The notes beneath the pieces are model-generated. The model made no database searches. It saw only the letters and a list, made by a program, of their open reading frames with translations, and was not told where the DNA came from. Positions 1-13,439 of a stretch of DNA of 64,000 nucleotides are shown here, piece by piece (position 1 is the stretch's first letter; every line of letters starts with the position of its first letter). The position numbers and the translations under genes were made by a program. This DNA is from Odiellus spinosus (lineage: Eukaryota > Arthropoda > Arachnida > Opiliones > Phalangiidae): assembly GCA_963920705.1 (NCBI GenBank), contig OY987230.1, forward strand, positions 1 to 64,000, given 5' to 3'.

Positions 1-765
1 TTGAAAACTCTTATTATTTAAACTGTCCATTAATTGCTCTTTCGAATGACTTTGGTTTTGTCTAAATTGCAAAATTGTGACAAATATAAAATTGGTTAAA
101 ATAAAGCAAAAACGCTTAAAAATCCAAGATTATTGGATTCAAATGGACACAAAACTTTTGAATTTTAAGCGATTTAGACAAAATTAAGACCACTCGAAAG
201 ACCAAATTTTGGTCTATCTAAAAAACAATAGTTTTGGAAAATCCGTTGAAAAACAAGAAAAATATGGCCAATTCTAGAAATCATACAATATCAAAATAGT
301 CAAATTTCAGATTTTAAAAATTCGCTTTTTGATATTAGATGTTTTTTGAATTGTCCATATTTTCCATGTTTTTCAACGGATTTTCCAAAACTCTAGATTT
401 TCAGATAGACCAATATTTGCTCTTTCGAGTGGTCTTAATTTTGTCTAAATCGCTTAAAAATCAAAAGTTTTGTGTCCATTTGAATCCAATAATCTTGGAT
501 TTTTAAGCGTTTTTGCTTTATTTTAACCAATTTTATATTTGTCACAATTTTGCAATTTAGACAAAACCAAAGTCATTCGAAAGAGCAATTAATGGACAGT
601 TGAAATAATAAGAGTTTTCAAAAATCCGTTGAAAAACATGGAAAATATGGACAATTCAAAAAACATCTAATATCAAAAAGCGAATTTTGAAAATCTGAAA
701 TTTGACTATTTTCATATTCTATGATTTCTTGAATTGGCCATATTTTTCTTGTTTTTCAACGGATT

Positions 766-1006
766 TTTGAAAACACTTATTATTTAGACTGTCCATTAAT
801 TGCTCTTTCGAATGACTTTGGTTTTTGTCTAAATTGCAAAATTGTGACAAATATAAAATTGGTTAAAATTAAGCAAAAACGCTTAAAAATCCAAGATTAT
901 TGGATTCAAATGGACACAAAACTTTTGAATTTTAAGCGATTTAGACAAAATTAAGACCACTCGAAAGACCAAATTTTGGTCTATCTAAAAAACAATAGTT
1001 TTGGAA
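766..1006 (+). repeat. Representative L module in + orientation (about 240 bp)
   Basis: A typical L+. It opens after CAACGGATTTTTG with a CTTATTATTTAG segment, then TGTCCATTAATTGCTC, TTTCGAATGACTTTGG, TTGCAAAATTGTGAC and GCAAAAACGC. The centre is the near-perfect palindrome AATCCAAGATTATTGGATT. It then runs out through ATGGACACAAAAC, AAGCGATTTAGAC and ACCACTCGAAAGACC to GGTCTATCT and GGAAAATCCG. The two halves are inverted, diverged copies. Reading inward from either end, the first 52 bases (CGGATTTT.. to ..CTCTTTCGA versus CGGATTTT.. to ..GTCTTTCGA) align without a gap. Internal 8 bp stems such as AGACCAAA-T-TTTGGTCT add small hairpins. Confidence 0.85.
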
Positions 1007-1150
1007 AATCCGTTGAAAAACAAGAAAAATATGGCCAATTCAAGAAATCATACAATATCAAAATAGTCAAATTTCAGATTTTCAAAATTCGCTTTTTGAT
1101 ATTAGATGTTTTTTGAATTGTCCATATTTTCCATGTTTTTCAACGGATTT
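1007..1150 (+). repeat. Representative S module in + orientation (about 145 bp)
   Basis: A typical S+. It begins AATCCGTTGAAAAACAAG, passes TATGGCCAATTCAAG, ATCATACAATATC, AGTCAAATTTCAG and TTCGCTTTTTGATATTAG, and ends TTGTCCATATTTTCC, ATGTTTTTCAACGGATT. The two outer 35-40 bp arms are inverted copies. One arm is of the AAG/GGCC type and the other of the ATGG/GACA type, which is what defines orientation. In S- the same sequence is reverse-complemented and reads CATGGAAAATATGGACAATTC first. The centre is asymmetric, so orientation can be scored even where the arms have been exchanged. Confidence 0.85.
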
Positions 1151-1675
1151 TTGAAAACTCTTATTATTTAAACTGTCCATTAATTGCTCTTTCGAATGAC
1201 TTTGTTTTTTCTAAATTGCAAAATTGTGACAAATATAAAATTGGTTAAAATTAAGCAAAAACGCTTAAAAATCCAAGATTATTGGATTCAAATGGACACA
1301 AAACTTTTGATTTTTAAGCGATTTAGACAAAATTAAGACCACTCGAAAGACCAAATTTTGGTCTATCTAAAAAACAAGAGTTTTGGAAAATCCGTTGAAA
1401 AACATGGAAAATATGGACAATTCAAAAAACATCTAATATCAAAAAGCGAATTTTGAAAATCTGAAATTTGACTATTTTGATATTCTATGATTTCTTGAAT
1501 TGGCCATATTTTTCTTGTTTTTCAACGGATTTTTGAAAACTCTTATTATTTAGACTGTCCATTAATTGCTCTTTCGAATGACTTTGGTTTTGTCTAAATT
1601 GCCAAAACGTGACAAATATAAAATTGGTTAAAATTAAGCAAAAACGCTTAAAAATCCAAGATTATTGGATTCAAA

Positions 1676-1686
1676 TGGACCACTCG
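1676..1686 (+). other. 42 bp deletion junction in L+ (one of four on the left)
   Basis: TGGACCACTCG replaces TGGAC-(42 bp)-CACTCG. The lost stretch lies between two GAC triplets, so the junction has 3 bp of microhomology. The same junction occurs at 3931, 5421 and 7675, all within the first 8 kb, where it spreads with the local higher-order repeats. It accounts for the 2256 and 1489 bp periods being about 43 bp short of whole multiples. Confidence 0.85.
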
Positions 1687-3929
1687 AAAGAACAAATTTT
1701 GGTCTATCTAAAAAACAATAGTTTTGGAAAATCCGTTGAAAAACAAGAAAAATATGGCCAATTCAAGAAATCATACAATATCAAAATAGTCAAATTTCAG
1801 ATTTTCAAAATTCGCTTTTTGATATTAGATGTTTTTTGAATTGTCCATATTTTCCATGTTTTTCAACGGATTTTCCAAAACTCTTGATTTTCAGATAGAC
1901 CAATATTTGCTCTTTCGAGTGGTCTTAATTTTGTCTAAATCGCTTAAAATTCAAAAGTTTTGTGTCCATTTGAATCCAATAATCTTGGATTTTTAAGCGT
2001 TTTTGCTTAATTTTAACCAATTTTATATTTGTCACAATTTTGCAATTTAGACAAAAACAAAGTCATTCGAAAGAGCAATTAATGGACAGTCTTAATAATA
2101 AGAGTTTTCAAAAATCCGTTGAAAAACAAGAAAAATATGGCCAATTCAAGAAATCATAGAATATCAAAATAGCCAAATTTCAGATTTTCAAAATTCGCTT
2201 TTTGATATTAGATGTTTTTTGAATTGTCCATATTTTCCATGTTTTTCAACGGATTTTTGAAAACTCTTATTATTTAAACTGTCCATTAATTGCTCTTTCG
2301 AATGACTTTGGTTTTGTCTAAATTGCAAAATTGTGACAAATATAAAATTGGTTAAAATAAAGCAAAAACGCTTAAAAATCCAAGATTATTGGATTCAAAT
2401 GGACACAAAACTTTTGAATTTTAAGCGATTTAGACAAAATTAAGACCACTCGAAAGACCAAATTTTGGTCTATCTAAAAAACAATAGTTTTGGAAAATCC
2501 GTTGAAAAACAAGAAAAATATGGCCAATTCTAGAAATCATACAATATCAAAATAGTCAAATTTCAGATTTTAAAAATTCGCTTTTTGATATTAGATGTTT
2601 TTTGAATTGTCCATATTTTCCATTTTTTCAACGGATTTTCCAAAACTCTTGATTTTCAGATAGACCAATATTTGCTCTTTCGAGTGGTCTTAATTTTGTC
2701 TAAATCGCTTAAAAATCAAAAGTTTTGTGTCCATTTGAATCCAATAATCTTGGATTTTTAAGCGTTTTTGCTTTATTTTAACCAATTTTATATTTGTCAC
2801 AATTTTCCAATTTAGACAAAACCAAAGTCATTCGAAAGAGCAATTAATGGACAGTTTAAATAATAAGAGTTTTCAAAAATCCGTTGAAAAACATGGAAAA
2901 TATGGACAATTCAAAAAACATCTAATATCAAAAAGCGAATTTTGAAAATCTGAAATTTGACTATTTTGATATTGTATGATTTCTTGAATTGGCCATATTT
3001 TTCTTGTTTTTCAACGGATTTTTGAAAACACTTATTATTTAGACTGTCCATTAATTGCTCTTTCGAATGACTTTGGTTTTTGTCTAAATTGCAAAATTGT
3101 GACAAATATAAAATTGGTTAAAATTAAGCAAAAACGCTTAAAAATCCAAGATTATTGGATTCAAATGGACACAAAACTTTTGAATTTTAAGCGATTTAGA
3201 CAAAATTAAGACCACTCGAAAGACCAAATTTTGGTCTATCTAAAAAACAATAGTTTTGGAAAATCCGTTGAAAAACAAGAAAAATATGGCCAATTCAAGA
3301 AATCATACAATATCAAAATAGTCAAATTTCAGATTTTCAAAATTCGCTTTTTGATATTAGATGTTTTTTGAATTGTCCATATTTTCCATGTTTTTCAACG
3401 AATTTTTGAAAACTCTTATTATTTAAACTGTCCATTAATTGCTCTTTCGAATGACTTTGTTTTGTCTAAATTGCAAAATTGTGACAAATATAAAATTGGT
3501 TAAAATTAAGCAAAAACGCTTAAAAATCCAAGATTATTGGATTCAAATGGACACAAAACTTTTGATTTTTAAGCGATTTAGACAAAATTAAGACCACTCG
3601 AAAGACCAAATTTTGGTCTATCTAAAAAACAAGAGTTTTGGAAAATCCGTTGAAAAACATGGAAAATATGGACAATTCAAAAAACATCTAATATCAAAAA
3701 GCGAATTTTGAAAATCTGAAATTTGACTATTTTGATATTCTATGATTTCTTGAATTGGCCATATTTTTCTTGTTTTTCAACGGATTTTTGAAAACTCTTA
3801 TTATTTAGACTGTCCATTAATTGCTCTTTCGAATGACTTTGGTTTTGTCTAAATTGCCAAAACGTGACAAATATAAAATTGGTTAAAATTAAGCAAAAAC
3901 GCTTAAAAATCCAAGATTATTGGATTCAA

Positions 3930-6650
3930 ATGGACCACTCGAAAGACCAAATTTTGGTCTATCTAAAAAACAATAGTTTTGGAAAATCCGTTGAAAAACA
4001 AGAAAAATATGGCCAATTCTAGAAATCATACAATATCAAAATAGTCAAATTTCATTTTTTAAAAATTCGCTTTTTGATATTAGATGTTTTTGAATTGTCC
4101 ATATTTTCCATGTTTTTCAACGGATTTTCCAAAACTCTTGATTTTCAGATAGACCAATATTTGCTCTTTCGAGTGGTCTTAATTTTGTCTAAATCGCTTA
4201 AAAATCAAAAGTTTTGTGTCCATTTGAATCCAATAATCTTGGATTTTTAAGCGTTTTTGCTTTATTTTAACCAATTTTATATTTGTCACAATTTTGCAAT
4301 TTAGACAAAACCAAAGTCATTCGAAAGAGCAATTAATGGACAGTCTAAATAATAAGTGTTTTAAAAAATCCGTTGAAAAACAAGAAAAATATGGCCAATT
4401 CAAGAAATCATAGAATATCAAAATAGTCAAATTTCAGATTTTCAAAATTCGCTTTTTGATATTAGATGTTTTTTGAATTGTCCATATTTTCCATGTTTTT
4501 CAACGGATTTTCCAAAACTCTTGATTTTCAGATAGACCAATATTTGCTCTTTCGAGTGGTCTTAATTTTGTCTAAATCGCTTAAAATTCAAAAGTTTTGT
4601 GTCCATTTGAATCCAATAATCTTGGATTTTTAAGCGTTTTTGCTTAATTTTAACCAATTTTATATTTGTCACAATTTTGCAATTTAGACAAAAACAAAGT
4701 CATTCGAAAGAGCAATTAATGGACAGTCTTAATAATAAGAGTTTTCAAAAATCCGTTGAAAAACAAGAAAAATATGGCCAATTCAAGAAATCATAGAATA
4801 TCAAAATAGTCAAATTTCAGATTTTCAAAATTCGCTTTTTGATATTAGATGTTTTTTGAATTGTCCATATTTTCCATGTTTTTCAACGGATTTTTGAAAA
4901 CTCTTATTATTTAAACTGTCCATTAATTGCTCTTTCGAATGACTTTGGTTTTGTCTAAATTGCAAAATTGTGACAAATATAAAATTGGTTAAAATAAAGC
5001 AAAAACGCTTAAAAATCCAAGATTATTGGATTCAAATGGACACAAAACTTTTGAATTTTAAGCGATTTAGACAAAATTAAGACCACTCGAAAGACCAAAT
5101 TTTGGTCTATCTAAAAAACAAGAGTTTTGGAAAATCCGTTGAAAAACATGGAAAATATGGACAAATCAAAAAACATCTAATATCAAAAAGCGAATTTTGA
5201 AAATCTGAAATTTGACTATTTTGATATTCTATGATTTCTTGAATTGGCCATATTTTTCTTGTTTTTCAACGGATTTTTGAAAACTCTTATTATTTAGACT
5301 GTCCATTAATTGCTCTTTCGAATGACTTTGGTTTTGTCTAAATTGCCAAAACGTGACAAATATAAAATTGGTTAAAATTAAGCAAAAACGCTTAAAAATC
5401 CAAGATTATTGGATTCAAATGGACCACTCGAAAGACCAAATTTTGGTCTATCTAAAAAACAATAGTTTTGGAAAATCCGTTGAAAAACAAGAAAAATATG
5501 GCCAATTCTAGAAATCATACAATATCAAAATAGTCAAATTTCAGATTTTAAAAATTCGCTTTTTGATATTAGATATTTTTGAATTGTCCATATTTTCCAT
5601 GTTTTTCAACGGATTTTCCAAAACTCTTGATTTTCAGATAGACCAATATTTGCTCTTTCGAGTGGTCTTAATTTTGTCTAAATCGCTTAAAAATCAAAAG
5701 TTTTGTGTCCATTTGAATCCAATAATCTTGGATTTTTAAGCGTTTTTGCTTTATTTTAACCAATTTTATATTTGTCACAATTTTGCAATTTAGACAAAAC
5801 CAAAGTCATTCGAAAGAGCAATTAATGGACAGTCTAAATAATAAGTGTTTTCAAAAATCCGTTGAAAAACAAGAAAAATATGGCCAATTCAAGAAATCAT
5901 AGAATATCAAAATAGTCAAATTTCAGATTTTCAAAATTCGCTTTTTGATATTAGATGTTTTTTGAATTGTCCATATTTTCCATGTTTTTCAACATATTTT
6001 CCAAAACTCTTGATTTTCAGATAGACCAATATTTGCTCTTTCGAGTGGTCTTAATTTTGTCTAAATCGCTTAAAATTCAAAAGTTTTGTGTCCATTTGAA
6101 TCCAATAATCTTGGATTTTTAGCGTTTTTGCTTAATTTTAACCAATTTTATATTTGTCACAATTTTGCAATTTAGACAAAAACAAAGTCATTCGAAAGAG
6201 CAATTAATGGACAGTCTTAATAATAAGAGTTTTCAAAAATCCGTTGAAAAACAAGAAAAATATGGCCAATTCAAGAAATCATAGAATATCAAAATAGTCA
6301 AATTTCAGATTTTCAAAATTCGCTTTTTGATATTAGATGTTTTTTGAATTGTCCATATTTTCCATGTTTTTCAACGGATTTTTGAAAACTCTTATTATTT
6401 AAACTGTCCATTAATTGCTCTTTCGAATGACTTTGGTTTTGTCTAAATTGCAAAATTGTGACAAATATAAAATTGGTTAAAATAAAGCAAAAACGCTGAA
6501 AAATCCAAGATTATTGGATTCAAATGGACACAAAACTTTTGAATTTTAAGCGATTTAGACAAAATTAAGACCACTCGAAAGACCAAATTTTGGTCTATCT
6601 AAAAAACAATAGTTTTGGAAAATCCGTTGAAAAACAAGAAAAATATGGCC
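3930..6650. repeat. Higher-order repeat, period 1489 bp, about 1.8 copies
   Basis: The ATTCTAG S+ variant lies at 4016 and 5505, and the GAC-flanked 42 bp L deletion at 3931 and 5420, both offset by 1489. The module order after the marker is S+ L- S+ L- S+ L+ S- L+(deleted) in copy 1. Copy 2 follows it until about 6.6 kb, where the next marker S+ (6652) arrives one unit early (offset 1147). The length equals four 383 bp units minus the deletion. Confidence 0.7.
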
Positions 6651-9600
6651 AATTCTAGAAATCATACAATATCAAAATAGTCAAATTTCAGATTTTAAAA
6701 ATTCGCTTTTTGATATTAGATGTTTTTTGAATTGTCCATATTTTCCATGTTTTTCAACGGATTTTCCAAAACTCTTGATTTTCAGATAGACCAATATTTG
6801 CTCTTTCGAGTGGTCTTAATATTGTCTAAATCGCTTAAAAATCAAAAGTTTTGTGTCCATTTGAATCCAATAATCTTGGATTTTTAAGCGTTTTTGCTTT
6901 ATTTTAACCAATTTTATATTTGTCACAATTTTGCAATTTAGACAAAACCAAAGTCATTCGAAAGAGCAATTAATGGACAGTTTAAATAATAAGAGTTTTC
7001 AAAAATCCGTTGAAAAACATGGAAAATATGGACAATTCAAAAAACATCTAATATCAAAAAGCGAATTTTGAAAATCTGAAATTTGACTATTTTCATATTC
7101 TATGATTTCTTGAATTGGCCATATTTTTCTTGTTTTTCAACGGATTTTTGAAAACACTTATTATTTAGACTGTCCATTAATTGCTCTTTCGAATGACTTT
7201 GGTTTTTGTCTAAATTGCAAAATTGTGACAAATATAAAATTGGTTAAAATTAAGCAAAAACGCTTAAAAATCCAAGATTATTGGATTCAAATGGACACAA
7301 AACTTTTGAATTTTAAGCGATTTAGACAAAATTAAGACCACTCGAAAGACCAAATTTTGGTCTATCTAAAAAACAATAGTTTTGGAAAATCCGTTGAAAA
7401 ACAAGAAAAATATGGCCAATTCAAGAAATCATACAATATCAAAATAGTCAAATTTCAGATTTTCAAAATTCGCTTTTTGATATTAGATGTTTTTTGAATT
7501 GTCCATATTTTCCATGTTTTTCAACGGATTTTTGAAAACTCTTATTATTTAAACTGTCCATTAATTGCTCTTTCGAATGACTTTGTTTTGTCTAAATTGC
7601 AAAATTGTGACAAATATAAAATTGGTTAAAATTAAGCAAAAACGCTTAAAAATCCAAGATTATTGGATTCAAATGGACCACTCGAAAGACCAAATTTTGG
7701 TCTATCTAAAAAACAATAGTTTTGGAAAATCCGTTGAAAAACAAGAAAAATATGGCCAATTCTAGAAATCATACAATATCAAAATAGTCAAATTTCAGAT
7801 TTTAAAAATTCGCTTTTTGATATTAGATGTTTTTTGAATTGTCCATATTTTCCATGTTTTTCAACGGATTTTCCAAAACTCTTGATTTTCAGATAGACCA
7901 ATATTTGCTCTTTCGAGTGGTCTTAATTTTGTCTAAATCGCTTAAAAATCAAAAGTTTTGTGTCCATTTGAATCCAATAATCTTGGATTTTTAAGCGTTT
8001 TTGCTTTATTTTAACCAATTTTATATTTGTCACAATTTTGCAATTTAGACAAAACCAAAGTCATTCGAAAGAGCAATTAATGGACAGTCTAAATAATAAG
8101 TGTTTTCAAAAATCCGTTGAAAAACAAGAAAAATATGGCCAATTCAAGAAATCATAGAATATCAAAATAGTCAAATTTCAGATTTTCAAAATTCGCTTTT
8201 TGATATTAGATGTTTTTTGAATTGTCCATATTTTCCATGTTTTTCAACGGATTTTCCAAAACTCTTGATTTTCAGATAGACCAATATTTGCTCTTTCGAG
8301 TGGTCTTAATTTTGTCTAAATCGCTTAAAATTCAAAAGTTTTGTGTCCATTTGAATCCAATAATCTTGGATTTTTAAGCGTTTTTGCTTAATTTTAACCA
8401 ATTTTATATTTGTCACAATTTTGCAATTTAGACAAAAACAAAGTCATTCGAAAGAGCAATTAATGGACAGTCTTAATAATAAGAGTTTTCAAAAATCCGT
8501 TGAAAAACAAGAAAAATATGGCCAATTCAAGAAATCATAGAATATCAAAATAGTCAAATTTCAGATTTTCAAAATTCGCTTTTTGATATTAGATGTTTTT
8601 TGAATTGTCCATATTTTCCATGTTTTTCAACGGATTTTTGAAAACTCTTATTATTTAAACTGTCCATTAATTGCTCTTTCGAATGACTTTGGTTTTGTCT
8701 AAATTGCAAAATTGTGACAAATATAAAATTGGTTAAAATAAAGCAAAAACGCTTAAAAATCCAAGATTATTGGATTCAAATGGACACAAAACTTTTGAAT
8801 TTTAAGCGATTTAGACAAAATTAAGACCACTCGAAAGACCAAATTTTGGTCTATCTAAAAAACAATAGTTTTTGGAAAATCCGTTGAAAAACAAGAAAAA
8901 TATGGCCAATTCAAGAAATCATACAATATCAAAATAGTCAAATTTCAGATTTTCAAAATTCGCTTTTTGATATTAGATGTTTTTTGAATTGTCCATATTT
9001 TCCATGTTTTTCAACGGATTTTTGAAAACTCTTATTATTTAAACTGTCCATTAATTGCTCTTTCGAATGACTTTGTTTTGTCTAAATTGCAAAATTGTGA
9101 CAAATATAAAATTGGTTAAAATTAAGCAAAAACGCTTAAAAATCCAAGATTATTGGATTCAAATGGACACAAAACTTTTGATTTTTAAGCGATTTAGACA
9201 AAATTAAGACCGCTCGAAAGACCAAATTTTGGTCTATCTAAAAAACAAGAGTTTTCAAAAATCCGTTGAAAAACAAGAAAAATATGGCCAATTCAAAAAA
9301 CATCTAATATCAAAAAGCGAATTTGAAAATCTGAAATTTGACTATTTTGATATTCTATGATTTCTTGAATTGTCCACATTTTTCTTGTTTTTCAACGGAT
9401 TTTTGAAAACTCTTATTATTTCGACTGCCCATTAATTGCTCTTTCGAATGACTTTGGTTTTGTCTACATTGCAAAATTGTGACAAATATAAAATTGGTTA
9501 AAATTAAGCAAAAACGCTTAAAAATCCAAGATTATTGGATTCAAATGGACACAAAACTTTTGATTTTTAAGCGATTTAGACAAAATTAAGACCACTCGAA

Positions 9601-11540
9601 AGAGCAAATATTGATCTATCTAAAAATCAAGAGTTTTGGAAAATCAGTTGAAAAACATGGAAAATATGGACAATTCAAAAAACATCTAATATCAAAAAGC
9701 GAATTTTGAAAATCTGAAATTTGACTATTTTGATATTCTATGATTTCTTGAATTGGCCATATTTTTCTTGTTTTTCAACGGATTTTTGAAAACACTTATT
9801 ATTTAGACTGTCCATTAATTGCTCTTTCGAATGACTTTGGTTTTGTCTAAATTGCAAAATTGTGACAAATATAAAATTGGTTAAAATTAAGCAAAAACGC
9901 TTAAAAATCCAAGATTATTGGATTCAAATGGACACAAAACTTTTGAATTTTAAGCGATTTAGACAAAATTAAGACCACTCGAAAGACCAAATTTTGGTCT
10001 ATCTAAAAAACAATAGTTTTGGAAAATCCGTTGAAAAACAAGAAAAATATGGCCAATTCAAGAAATCATACAATATCAAAATAGTCAAATTTCAGATTTT
10101 CAAAATTCGCTTTTTGATATTAGATGTTTTTTGAATTGTCCATATTTTCCATGTTTTTCAACGGATTTTTGAAAACTCTTATTATTTAAACTGTCCATTA
10201 ATTGCTCTTTCGAATGACTTTGGTTTTGTCTAAATTGCAAAATTGTGACAAATATAAAATTGGTTAAAATAAAGCAAAAACGCTTAAAAATCCAAGATTA
10301 TTGGATTCAAATGGACACAAAACTTTTGATTTTTAAGCGATTTAGACAAAATTAAGACCACTCGAAAGAGCAAATATTGGTCTATCTAAAAAACAAGAGT
10401 TTTGGAAAATCCGTTGAAAAACATGGAAAATATGGACAATTCAAAAAACATCTAATATCAAAAAGCGAATTTTGAAAATCTGAAATTTGACTATTTTGAT
10501 ATTCTATGATTTCTTGAATTGGCCATATTTTTCTTGTTTTTCAACGGATTTTTGAAAACTCTTATTATTTAGACTGTCCATAAATTGCTCTTTAGAATGA
10601 CTTTGGTTTAGTCTAAATTGCAAAATTGTGACAAATATAAAATTGGTTAAAATTAAGCAAAAACGCTTAAAAATCCAAGATTATTGGATTCAAATGGACA
10701 CAAAACTTTTGAATTTTAAGCGATTTAGACAAAATTAAGACCACTCGAAAGAGCAAATATTGGTCTATCTAAAAAACAAGAGTTTTGGAAAATCCGTTGA
10801 AAAACATGGAAAATATGGACAATTCAAAAAACATCTAATATCAAAAAGCGAATTTTGAAAATCTGAAATTTGACTATTTTGATATTGAATGTTTTCTTGA
10901 ATTGGCCATATTTTTCTTGTTTTTCAACGGATTTTCCAAAACTATTGTTTTTTAGATAGACCAAAATTTGGTCTTTCGAGTGGTCTTAATTTTGTCTAAA
11001 TCGCTTAAAATTCAAAAGTTTGTGTCCATTTGAATCCAATAATCTTGGATTTTTAAGCGTTTTTGCTTAATTTTAACCAATTTTATATTTGTCACGTTTT
11101 GGCAATTTAGACAAAACCAAAGTCATTCGAAAGAGCAATTAATGGACAGTCTAAATAATAAGAGTTTTCAAAAATCCGTTGAAAAACAAGAAAAATATGG
11201 CCAGTTCAAGAAATCATAGAATATCAAAATAGTCAAATTTCAGATTTTCAAAATTCGCTTTTTGATATTAGATGTTTTTTGAATTGTCCATATTTTCCAT
11301 GTTTTTCAACGGATTTTCCAAAACTCTGTTTTTTAGATAGACCAAAATTTGGTCTTTCGAGTGGTCTTAATTTTGTCTAAATCGCTTAAAAATCAAAAGT
11401 TTTGTGTCCATTTGAATCCAATAATCTTGGATTTTTAAGCGTTTTTGCTTAATTTTAACCAATTTTATATTTGTCACAATTTTGCAATTTAGACAAAACA
11501 AAGTCATTCGAAAGAGAAATTAATGGACAGTTTAAATAAT
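6650..11540. repeat. Satellite segment with mixed module order
   Basis: Order from 6620: S+(CTAG) L- S- L+ S+ L+(42 bp deleted, 7676) S+(CTAG, 7759) L- S+ L- S+ L+ S+ L+ S(hybrid arms, 9255) L+ S- L+ S+ L+ S- L+ S- L- S+ L-. Odd members are an L+ near 9400 with GACTGCCCATTAATTG and TCTACATTGC, an L+ near 10560 with CATAAATTGCTCTTTAG, and an L- near 11312 lacking two T in AAAACTCTG. There is no clean long period and no gene. Confidence 0.75.
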
Positions 11541-13080
11541 AAGAGTTTTCAAAAATCCGTTGAAAAACAAGAAAAATATGGCCAATTCAAGAAATCATAG
11601 AATATCAAAATAGTCAAATTTCAGATTTTCAAAATTCGCTTTTTGATATTAGATGTTTTTTGAATTGTCCATATTTTCCATGTTTTTCAACGGATTTTTG
11701 AAAACTCTTATTATTTAAACTGTCCATTAATTGCTCTTTCGAATGACTTTGGTTTTGTCTAAATTGCAAAATTGTGACAAATATAAAATTGGTTAAAATT
11801 AAGCAAAAACGCTTAAAAATCCAAGATTATTGGATTCAAATGGACACAAAACTTTTGATTTTTAAGCGATTTAGACAAAATTAAGACCACTCAAAAGAGC
11901 AAATATTGGTCTATCTAAAAAACAAGAGTTTTGGAAAATCCGTTGAAAAACATGGAAAATATGGACAATTCAAAAAACATCTAATATCAAAAAGCGAATT
12001 TTGAAAATCTGAAATTTGACTATTTTGATATTGTATGATTTCTTGAATTGGCCATATTTTTCTTGTTTTTCAACGGATTTTCCAAAACTCTTGTTTTTTA
12101 GATAGACCAAAATTTGGTCTTTCGAGTGGTCTTAATTTTGTCTAAATCGCTTAAAAATCAAAAGTTTTGTGTCCATTTGAATCCAATAATCTTGGATTTT
12201 TAAGCGTTTTTGCTTAATTTTAACCAATTTTTTATTTGTCACAATTTTGCAATTTAGACAAAACAAAGTCATTCGAAAGAGCAATTAATGGACAGTTTAA
12301 ATAATAAGAGTTTTCAAAAATCCGTTGAAAAACAAGAAAAATATGGCCAATTCAAGAAATCATAGAATATCAAAATAGTCAAATTTCAGATTTTCAAAAT
12401 TCGCTTTTTGATATTAGATGTTTTTTGAATTGTCCATATTTTCCATGTTTTTCAACGGATTTTTGAAAACTCTTATTATTTAAACTGTCCATTAATTGCT
12501 CTTTCGAATGACTTTGGTTTTGTCTAAATTGCAAAATTGTGACAAATATAAAATTGGTTAAAATAAAGCAAAAACGCTTAAAAATCCAAGATTATTGGAT
12601 TCAAATGGACACAAAACTTTTGATTTTTAAGCGATTTAGACAAAATTAAGACCACTCAAAAGAGCAAATATTGGTCTATCTAAAAAACAAGAGTTTTGGA
12701 AAATCCGTTGAAAAACATGGAAAATATGGACAATTCAAAAAACATCTAATATCAAAAAGCGAATTTTGAAAATCTGAAATTTGACTATTTTGATATTGTA
12801 TGATTTCTTGAATTGGCCATATTTTTCTTGTTTTTCAACGGATTTTCCAAAACTATTGTTTTTTAGATAGACCAAAATTTGGTCTTTCGAGTGGTCTTAA
12901 TTTTGTCTAAATCGCTTAAAAATCAAAAGTTTTGTGTCCATTTGAATCCAATAATCTTGGATTTTTAAGCGTTTTTGCTTAATTTTAACCAATTTTATAT
13001 TTGTCACAATTTTGCAATTTAGACAAAAACAAAGTCATTCGAAAGAGCAATTAATGGACAGTCTTAATAATAAGAGTTTT
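11540..13080. repeat. Higher-order repeat, period 765 bp, two copies
   Basis: The order S+ L+ S- L- occurs at about 11548-12310 and 12318-13080. The rare L+ variant CACTCAAAAGAGC (normally CACTCGAAAG) occurs at 11891 and again at 12656, offset 765. This is a two-unit tandem duplication. A hybrid S module with TCCACATTTTTCTTG follows at about 13088. Confidence 0.75.
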
Positions 13081-13439
13081 CAAAAATCCGTTGAAAAACA
13101 AGAAAAATATGGCCAATTCGAAAAACATCTAATATCAAAAAGCGAATTTTGAAAATCTGAAATTTGACTATTTTGATATTCTATGATTTCTTGAATTGTC
13201 CACATTTTTCTTGTTTTTCAACGGATTTTTGAAAACTCTTATTATTATTTACTGTCCATTAATTGCTCTTTCGAATGACTTTGGTTTTGTCTAAATTGCA
13301 AAATTGTGACAAATATAAAATTGGTTAAAATTAAGCAAAAACGCTTAAAAATCCAAGATTATTGGATTAAAATGGACACAAAACTTTTGATTTTTAAGCG
13401 ATTTAGACAAAATTAAGACCACTCGAAAGACCAAATTTT

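Larger units (their letters stand above)
1..4512. repeat. Higher-order repeat, period 2256 bp, two copies
   Basis: Copy 1 (1-2256) and copy 2 (from 2257) share the module order L+ S+ L- S- L+ S+ L+ S- L+(42 bp deleted) S+ L-. Matching rare variants recur at a constant offset of 2256: the S+ variant ATTCTAGAAATCAT at 271 and 2527, and the L opening at 1 and 2257. Near 4016 the second copy carries the CTAG variant where copy 1 (about 1760) does not, so homology breaks down toward about 4.0-4.5 kb. The length is six 383 bp units less one 42 bp deletion. Confidence 0.75.

Noticed and set aside
1609..1839. Short open frame in the satellite (76 codons), with relatives at 2911, 7565, 17222, 39182, 40476, 46810 and 57149
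   Set aside because: They are fragments of L and S modules read through. The same frame in other modules is broken by stops or 1-2 bp indels, starts fall in different module types, and no codon-level conservation is apparent.
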